The notes under the pieces: generated by a model | The model's input: only the letters and a program-made list of their open reading frames with translations | The model's database searches: none | Told to the model about the DNA's origin: nothing | Assembly: GCA_902766675.1 (NCBI GenBank) | Contig: CACXEN010000216.1 | Span: 1 to 18,492, forward strand | DNA length: 18,492 bases | Origin: an uncultured Erysipelotrichaceae bacterium | GTDB taxonomy: Bacteria > Bacillota_I > Bacilli_A > Erysipelotrichales > Erysipelotrichaceae | Direction: 5' to 3' | Shown here: positions 15,949 to 18,492 of the stretch, one piece after another | How the letters are laid out: every line of letters starts with the position of its first letter | How positions within the stretch are numbered: the stretch's first letter is position 1 | Position numbers and translations under genes: made by a program

Positions 15949-17294
15949 AAATATTATTAGTTCATCCCGAAACTTCTAGAACACGATATGATTTTTTAGG
16001 CATTATAGAAAATGAATGTATTGATTTAGAATGTATCAGCGCCATTTTACAAAGCGCAAATCATTTTGTCACAATATATGATTTTCAAGTAGAAAACGAA
16101 TCTTATAAAACGATATTTTCAAAAGATACATATGATGCTGTATATTTCACAGGTAGAACAATGCAAGAAAACTTCATGTTGGAATATTGTGCATATACGA
16201 AACATGTAAGACCATCATGTATCACGATGATTGGTGGTTTACATGCACAATTAAACTATAAGAGATTAGAAAAAGATGCTGTAGATTATATATTTACTGG
16301 CTATAATCATTTTCATATATTAGAGGTATTAGAAGGAAAAAATATCGAAGAGATGGATAGCATTTGTTATAAAGATGCATCAGGAAATTGGATAGAAAAT
16401 CCAAAGAAAGCATTTGATATAAAGAAACTTCCATTACCAGATCGTACTTATTTTTATGAACATCCAAATCATTATCAATATTTAGAATTAAAGCATGCGG
16501 CTTGGGTAAGAGCTTCATTTTCTTGTCCATATTCATGTTCGTTTTGTCATAGAAATAAAATGAATGCGGGCACATATTCCACAAGAGATATCAAAGATGT
16601 AGTTGATGAAATTGCACAGATTCAAACCGAGAATATTTATCTTTGTGATGATGATTTCCTATTAGATAAAAATCGTGTACAAACTTTTGTGCAAGAAATT
16701 AAGAAAAGAAATATAAAGAAAAAATATATTTGTTATGGAAGAAGTGATTTCATCGCAAAAGAAATTGATTTGATGGAAGACTTAAGAGATATTGGCTTAT
16801 ATTATGTGCTTGTTGGCTTGGAAGATATAAGAGACGATAAACTACAAAAGTATCATAAATTGAATACACAAAATAATAATCAAAGAGCTCTAGAAATATG
16901 CAATGCATTAGGTATTCATATGATGGGCATGTTTGTATTAGGCTTAGACTTTGAAAAACAAGATTTTGATATGATATATGACTGGTGTAAAAAACATCGT
17001 CTAAGACATGTTGCAGTTTCTATATTTACTCCAGAAATGGGTTTAAGTTCATTTAAAGAATATGAGGATCAATTAATCACGGATAATCCATCCCATTGGG
17101 ATTATTTATATCTTGTGGTAAAACCAACAAAACTATCAGTTAGAAAATATTATTTCTATTATTACAAATTATTGATAAAACTCTTTCTTAAGGCAAAAAG
17201 AGAAGGGGTATATGACTTTTTAGATTATAATTATTTCATTCAAACATTTATCAAAAGTTTAATAACAGGAAAAAGGTATAAAGAAGATGACTGA
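15945..17294 (+). CDS. Radical SAM enzyme with cobalamin-binding-type N-terminal domain
   Basis: 449 residues in the B12-binding/radical SAM superfamily. The N-terminal third (MKILLVHPETSR.., then MIGGLHAQLN and DYIFTGYNHFHILEVLEG) has the Rossmann-like layout of cobalamin-binding domains. The B12-ligating DxHxxG motif is not seen, as in several family members. The [4Fe-4S] cluster motif is CPYSCSFC (Cys194, Cys198, Cys201), and IYLCDDDFLLD (231-241) follows as the usual core strand. The C-terminal about 90 residues are aromatic and basic (KYYFYYYKLLIKLFLK), which may favour membrane contact. Family members methylate, cyclise or couple unactivated carbons, including in lipids such as hopanoids; the substrate here is unknown. 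ATG 15945 overlaps the plsC stop (ATGA) and the end overlaps the next gene by 8 bases. Confidence 0.88.
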   Translation: MKILLVHPETSRTRYDFLGIIENECIDLECISAILQSANHFVTIYDFQVENESYKTIFSKDTYDAVYFTGRTMQENFMLEYCAYTKHVRPSCITMIGGLHAQLNYKRLEKDAVDYIFTGYNHFHILEVLEGKNIEEMDSICYKDASGNWIENPKKAFDIKKLPLPDRTYFYEHPNHYQYLELKHAAWVRASFSCPYSCSFCHRNKMNAGTYSTRDIKDVVDEIAQIQTENIYLCDDDFLLDKNRVQTFVQEIKKRNIKKKYICYGRSDFIAKEIDLMEDLRDIGLYYVLVGLEDIRDDKLQKYHKLNTQNNNQRALEICNALGIHMMGMFVLGLDFEKQDFDMIYDWCKKHRLRHVAVSIFTPEMGLSSFKEYEDQLITDNPSHWDYLYLVVKPTKLSVRKYYFYYYKLLIKLFLKAKREGVYDFLDYNYFIQTFIKSLITGKRYKEDD

Positions 17295-17922
17295 TACATA
17301 TGTACGTATATTATTAGAAAAATCCAATACAGTATTAGGAAAAGTTGTACAAAAATTTTCACCTTATCCATATACGCATATCGCATATGAAAATGGAGAA
17401 AATGACTTCGTTAGTTTTTCTCGTGCACATCATAATAATCCTTTTGAATCTGGTTTTACACATGAGAAACTTGAATATTATGCATATCGAAAAGGGGAAC
17501 CAGTAACTTTAAAAATATATACAATTCCAGTAAGCGAACAAATCAAAAAAGATATTGAATCATATATCAAACAAATAGAAGAGGATGAATATGTATTCAA
17601 TCTCTATGGAATGTTATCAATGCCGATTACACATGGTTTTTATATTCCAAAAGCACATAATTGCATGACATTTATTGCGGACATATTTGAAATCATTGGA
17701 ATTCCGTTAGTTAGACTTCCTGCCTATAAAAATTCTATTGAAGATTTAGAAAATGCATTGTTAAAACAGGGATATCAATATGCATATTATGTGGTTGAAA
17801 ATCAAAAAGAAGATCCAGAATATATGAAGGATATCTCTTTAAAAGAAAAGACAAAAGCATTTATTCATTTGAATAAAGAATTGATGAAGAGAATGAAAAA
17901 AAGGATTTTGCAATCCTTATAA
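17287..17922 (+). CDS. YiiX/LRAT-like permuted papain-fold protein (candidate thiol hydrolase or acyltransferase)
   Basis: 211 residues, not assigned to a named gene. An N-terminal histidine in YPYTHIAYENG (His31) and a later cysteine in AHNCMTFIADIFE (Cys126) occur in the order His then Cys. This is the order of circularly permuted NlpC/P60 proteins (YiiX/YebB, LRAT, H-rev107 families), where the Cys-His pair cleaves amides or moves acyl groups. SRAH and GFTHEKLEYY lie between as in such proteins. The last about 40 residues are strongly basic (KELMKRMKKRIL). No signal peptide is visible, so it is probably cytosolic or membrane-associated. It is coupled to the radical SAM gene by an 8-base overlap. 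Its last codons contain the terminator of the convergent gene, and the two stop codons overlap by 6 bases. Confidence 0.72.
   Translation: MTDTYVRILLEKSNTVLGKVVQKFSPYPYTHIAYENGENDFVSFSRAHHNNPFESGFTHEKLEYYAYRKGEPVTLKIYTIPVSEQIKKDIESYIKQIEEDEYVFNLYGMLSMPITHGFYIPKAHNCMTFIADIFEIIGIPLVRLPAYKNSIEDLENALLKQGYQYAYYVVENQKEDPEYMKDISLKEKTKAFIHLNKELMKRMKKRILQSL
17895..17918 (-). terminator. Minus-strand terminator within the end of the YiiX-like gene
   Basis: AAGGATT (17901-17907) pairs with AATCCTT (17912-17918) around a 4-base loop. Read on the minus strand it is followed by a run of T residues (complement of A at 17895-17900), a good terminator for the membrane/GNAT gene. On the plus strand the following bases are not T-rich. 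Confidence 0.75.
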
Positions 17923-18492
17923 TTCTTTCACATAACCTTCATCACTTTTCACAAAGCCCATTTTATTTAAGTAGTCGATATGTTTATCTATAGACCCTTT
18001 ATAGACTACTTTTTTAATGTTTTCATCTGCTAGCTTTGAGAATAAGAATTTACCGATTGAAAAATCTCTGAATTCTGGTGTTGTGTAATCAAGTAATAAA
18101 TCTAATGTGCCATTATTTTCATTTCCCAAAGTGATACCTACTGCTGCACCTTGATTACAAATTAAGTAGCCAACATTCATATTTGGAAAATCAAAATCTG
18201 TGCCAGGGAAACATGCTTGAATATCATCTTTGTGTTTATTTAGTTGATATTGTAAATAAGCATCTGATTTATCCACTTTTACTAAATCATATTCTTTTCC
18301 AATTTTATTCATCTTCCATAGGAAATGTAAATTAATTAATACCAAACAGAAATTCATAATTGCGGTTGGATAAGAATGAATGATTAAGGCATATATCATA
18401 AAGATAAAACCACCAATTGTATTAACAATTCTTAACTTTACTACCGATACCATTAGAAATGATACAAGTACTAAGAATGAGCCAATATAGCC
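17917..18492 (-). CDS. Membrane protein with C-terminal GNAT-like domain, partial (runs off the right edge)
   Basis: The reading frame is open to the window edge, 13 codons beyond the first internal ATG at 18453, so the true start is outside. The visible part begins with hydrophobic segments (GYIGSFLVLVSFLMVSVV, then IGGFIFMIYALII and FCLVLINLHFLW), a YgjV-like arrangement of short helices. From about 60 residues on it is soluble. The end (FSIGKFLFSKL, then YLNKMGF near the C-terminus) resembles a GNAT acyltransferase, but the acetyl-CoA loop is degenerate. Similar YgjV-plus-GNAT architectures occur in gut bacteria; the function is unknown. It converges on the YiiX-like gene with a 6-base overlap and has its own terminator. 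Confidence 0.7.
   Translation of the reverse strand, partial: GYIGSFLVLVSFLMVSVVKLRIVNTIGGFIFMIYALIIHSYPTAIMNFCLVLINLHFLWKMNKIGKEYDLVKVDKSDAYLQYQLNKHKDDIQACFPGTDFDFPNMNVGYLICNQGAAVGITLGNENNGTLDLLLDYTTPEFRDFSIGKFLFSKLADENIKKVVYKGSIDKHIDYLNKMGFVKSDEGYVKEL

Noticed and set aside
15945..16500. Confirmed cobalamin binding by the radical SAM enzyme
   Set aside because: The overall N-terminal layout fits, but no DxHxxG histidine ligand is visible, so cofactor binding is left as a possibility only.

Overview
The window is chromosomal DNA of a low-GC (roughly one third G+C by eye) Gram-positive bacterium. TGG is used for Trp and TGA for stop, so it is not a mollicute with a recoded stop. Gene content and order (divergent threonine genes, ecfA1-ecfA2-ecfT-truA, a giant ATPase-FtsX fusion, very short intergenic gaps) suggest a gut Firmicute of the Erysipelotrichia type. 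That assignment is inferred from style, not from a marker gene. The region is almost fully coding, with no rRNA, tRNA, CRISPR array, insertion sequence or phage gene seen.

Positions 1-5405 hold the aspartate pathway. On the minus strand thrC overlaps thrB, which runs off the left edge. On the plus strand hom, lysC and asd are joined by ATGA overlaps. The two units diverge from a 90-base gap whose opposed promoters share -10 bases. Together they supply the aspartokinase, semialdehyde dehydrogenase, homoserine dehydrogenase, homoserine kinase and threonine synthase steps from aspartate to threonine. A membrane-anchored acidic protein of unknown function (5439-6056) follows with its own extended -10 promoter and terminator.

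Positions 6104-10426 hold a five-gene unit: the ATPases and the transmembrane coupler of the shared vitamin-uptake ECF transporter, a TruA with an unusual C-terminal extension, and a Lgt-family membrane protein. It ends in an intrinsic terminator that overlaps the last stop codon. Positions 10450-15321 hold a 1156-residue ABC exporter (ATPase plus FtsX-type permease), whose large outside domain contains three gapless 64-residue repeats, followed closely by a COG2509-type flavoprotein.

Positions 15328-17922 hold a tightly overlapping three-gene cassette: a divergent PlsC-like acyltransferase, a B12-type radical SAM enzyme and a small permuted-papain (YiiX/LRAT-like) protein. This is the best candidate for an undescribed system, possibly membrane lipid modification. 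Its first gene appears to be transcribed without a leader and carries a strong terminator-like hairpin inside codons 12-21. A convergent membrane protein with a GNAT-like tail runs off the right edge. A recurring theme is that heads of transcription units (ecfA1, the ABC exporter, plsC) lack Shine-Dalgarno sequences and have a -10 box almost touching the start codon, whereas most internal genes have clear ribosome binding sites.
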